In this document: positions 62,904 to 64,000 of the stretch, in pieces | Numbering within the stretch: position 1 is the first letter of the stretch | How the letters are laid out: the number at the start of each line of letters is the position of its first letter | Position numbers and translations under genes: made by a program | The notes under the pieces: model-generated | The model's database searches: none | Seen by the model: the letters and a program-made list of their open reading frames with translations, nothing else | Told to the model about the DNA's origin: nothing | DNA from: Beijerinckiaceae bacterium | GTDB lineage: Bacteria > Pseudomonadota > Alphaproteobacteria > Rhizobiales > Beijerinckiaceae | Assembly: GCA_947475995.1 (NCBI GenBank) | Contig: CANJNI010000014.1 | Location: 1 to 64,000, forward strand | Direction: 5' to 3' | DNA: 64,000 nucleotides

Positions 62904-62924
62904 TTGCGCATCGGCGATGCGCAA
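62904..62924. promoter_or_regulatory. Inverted repeat upstream of the OprB porin (site 1)
   Basis: TTGCGCATC-GGC-GATGCGCAA is a perfect 9-bp inverted repeat about 104 bases before the porin start. It has no U-rich tail on either strand, so it is more likely a protein-binding site than a terminator. Confidence 0.45.
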
Positions 62925-62941
62925 GCCAAGGTCGCATTTAA

Positions 62942-62958
62942 ATGTTACATTATAACAT
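62942..62958. promoter_or_regulatory. Inverted repeat upstream of the OprB porin (site 2)
   Basis: ATGTTA-CATTA-TAACAT is a perfect 6-bp inverted repeat with a 5-bp centre in AT-rich DNA between the porin and the gene at 63062. It is an operator candidate for either gene. Confidence 0.4.
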
Positions 62959-63061
62959 ACCAAGCGATGGCGCAAGCCTTGCTGTTCGCCGCAGCGCCTT
63001 AAGCCAGCGGTAATTGCCGGACGCTACCGTAGGGCAAGCCAATTGCCGGGAGATCACGCAC

Positions 63062-63502
63062 ATGGTCGAGTTTCGGATCAACCCCAATCCGCCCCGCAGC
63101 CGCCGCGATGAAGCGGCCTGGCTTGATCGGGACCGCGCCGCCCTGCGCCATCTGGACAGCGACGAGGCGCGGGATGCGCCCGTGGTGGCCGAACCGTTGC
63201 AGAGCTTCGATCCTTCGGTCGAGGTGACCGTCGAGGATCATCCGAAAGCTCCCGAACCTGCTCCGGAAGCGCTCCGCGAAACGCCCCTGCCGCGCCCCTC
63301 CGCAACAGCCCCCGCTAGCGCAGCGGCCCATCCGATGCTCGCCTCGTTTCTCAAGGCCATGCCGGAGCCGGGCGCGAACTGGAGCCTCGAAGCCCGACTG
63401 GAATGGATGCGGCTGGCCGAGAGCCTTTTCGGAATCGTCTACAAGACAGAAGGACGCATCCGGTTCACCGGTGAGGCGGCCGTCGAGGATATTCCGACCT
63501 GA
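63062..63502 (+). CDS. Hypothetical protein, unknown function
   Basis: A 146-residue protein with no signal peptide. The N-terminal ~90 residues are charged and Pro/Ala-rich (probably disordered). The C-terminal ~50 residues are predicted helical with a WSLEARLEWMRLAESLFGIVYK stretch, where the aromatics are regularly placed. I do not recognise a family. GGGAG lies nine bases before the ATG. It is 62 bases upstream of the dioxygenase gene on the same strand. Confidence 0.6.
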   Translation: MVEFRINPNPPRSRRDEAAWLDRDRAALRHLDSDEARDAPVVAEPLQSFDPSVEVTVEDHPKAPEPAPEALRETPLPRPSATAPASAAAHPMLASFLKAMPEPGANWSLEARLEWMRLAESLFGIVYKTEGRIRFTGEAAVEDIPT

Positions 63503-63564
63503 GCCGGACGTTGCGCGGCGCGCGCGTCTTCCTGTAGGCTCCGGCCAAACATCGGGAGGATTTC

Positions 63565-64000
63565 ATGGCGACCGCAACCGCAACACGTTACGACGTCGTA
63601 CCGCTCAGCAAACACATCGGCGCCGAAGTGCGCGGGCTGGACCTGTCGAAGCCGCTGACGTCCGGAGACATCGAGTTCATCAACAAGGTTTGGCTGGATC
63701 ATCAGGTGCTGGTCGTGCGCGGCCAGAAGCTCGAACAGGAAGACCAGCTTCGCATCACGGGCTTTTTCGGCGAGATCGGCCATCTGCATCGTCCGGCGAA
63801 ATTCTTCCCGCCGGGATTTTCCAAGATCCTGCCCGATATCATGATGATTTCGAACATCCGCGAGAACGGCGAACCCATCGGGGCGTTGCCGGACGGCGAG
63901 ATGATGTTCCATCACGACATGATCCACGCTGAAGTTCCCCACAAGGGAACCATGCTGTATTCGGTCGAGATTCCCTCGCAGGGCGGCGACACATTGTTCG
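63565..64000 (+). CDS. TauD/TfdA-family 2-oxoglutarate dioxygenase (3' end beyond the window)
   Basis: The first 145 residues are present. RYDVVPLSKHIGAEVRGLDLSKPL, the LVVRGQKLEQEDQLRITGFFGEIG block and the iron-binding His-x-Asp in MMFHHDMIHAEVPHKG identify the family. A further GGDTLF segment lies at the edge. These enzymes hydroxylate substrates such as taurine or aryloxy acids with Fe(II), O2 and 2-oxoglutarate. A good GGAGG site precedes the ATG. The distal iron His and the 2-oxoglutarate Arg are outside the window, so activity cannot be judged. Confidence 0.9.
   Translation, partial: MATATATRYDVVPLSKHIGAEVRGLDLSKPLTSGDIEFINKVWLDHQVLVVRGQKLEQEDQLRITGFFGEIGHLHRPAKFFPPGFSKILPDIMMISNIRENGEPIGALPDGEMMFHHDMIHAEVPHKGTMLYSVEIPSQGGDTLF

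Overview
The window looks like a chromosomal segment of a high-GC alphaproteobacterium, most likely of the order Hyphomicrobiales (Rhizobiales). Supporting this are a long B12-dependent class II ribonucleotide reductase as the visible RNR, an NDUFA12 / DUF2155 / aat neighbourhood, a glnB-glnA pair, a small Omp25-type surface porin, a ChrR/photolyase/cyclopropane-synthase block and abundant TTG/GTG starts. The family or genus cannot be fixed from the sequence alone.

Region by region. 1-0.5 kb: the edge of an IS3-type element (5' end of its orfA) next to an AT-richer orphan ORF. 0.5-20 kb: core genes, namely nrdJ, NDUFA12, a lipoprotein, DUF2155, aat, a GST, a DEAD-box helicase, a small pilin-like protein, parE, a glycosyltransferase, a Tet-type MFS pump, an Omp25-like porin, glnA-glnB behind a sigma-54 type promoter, and cysK. 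20-26.4 kb: two converging transcripts resembling the singlet-oxygen (RpoE-ChrR) regulon. A ChrR-like cupin and an SDR lie on +, and photolyase, FAD amine oxidase, DUF1365 and cyclopropane synthase lie on -. Both are preceded by a similar ECF-like promoter with identical spacing. 26.6-34.5 kb: a seven-gene + strand catabolic/transport operon (Zn-dehydrogenase, unknown CSCC protein, MFS, enolase-superfamily enzyme, solute-binding protein, fused permease, second solute-binding protein) without an ATPase. 34.5-38 kb: kinase/ATPase, FkbM methyltransferase, a small zinc-finger-like protein and TspO. 38-45 kb: a TcuA-like flavoprotein and a second ABC system (ATPase, fused permease, two flanking binding proteins). 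45 kb: divergent tRNA-Asn and tRNA-Cys. 45.5-49.3 kb: two divergent exported amidases. 49.3-56.6 kb: two core-MetE-type methyltransferases and a meta-cleavage-like lower pathway (4,5-dihydroxyphthalate decarboxylase-like protein, HpcH/HpaI aldolase, LigJ-like hydratase, atypical SDR, FAH-family hydrolase). 56.6-64 kb: a GT39 glycosyltransferase, a TctC-type binding protein, a Tat-exported metallo-beta-lactamase-fold hydrolase with a divergent LysR regulator, an OprB-type porin, an unknown protein and the start of a TauD/TfdA dioxygenase.

The first 26 kb are mostly housekeeping plus photooxidative stress. The remaining ~37 kb read as soil-type accessory catabolism, with uptake systems next to dehydrogenases, hydratases, aldolases and amidases for aromatic or carboxylic acids whose identity is unknown. 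The most notable points are the ChrR homologue that lacks the zinc cysteines and has no neighbouring sigma gene, the paired ECF-like promoters, the sigma-54/NtrC-like control of glnBA, an ABC system without its own ATPase, and a structured leader in front of the core-MetE genes.
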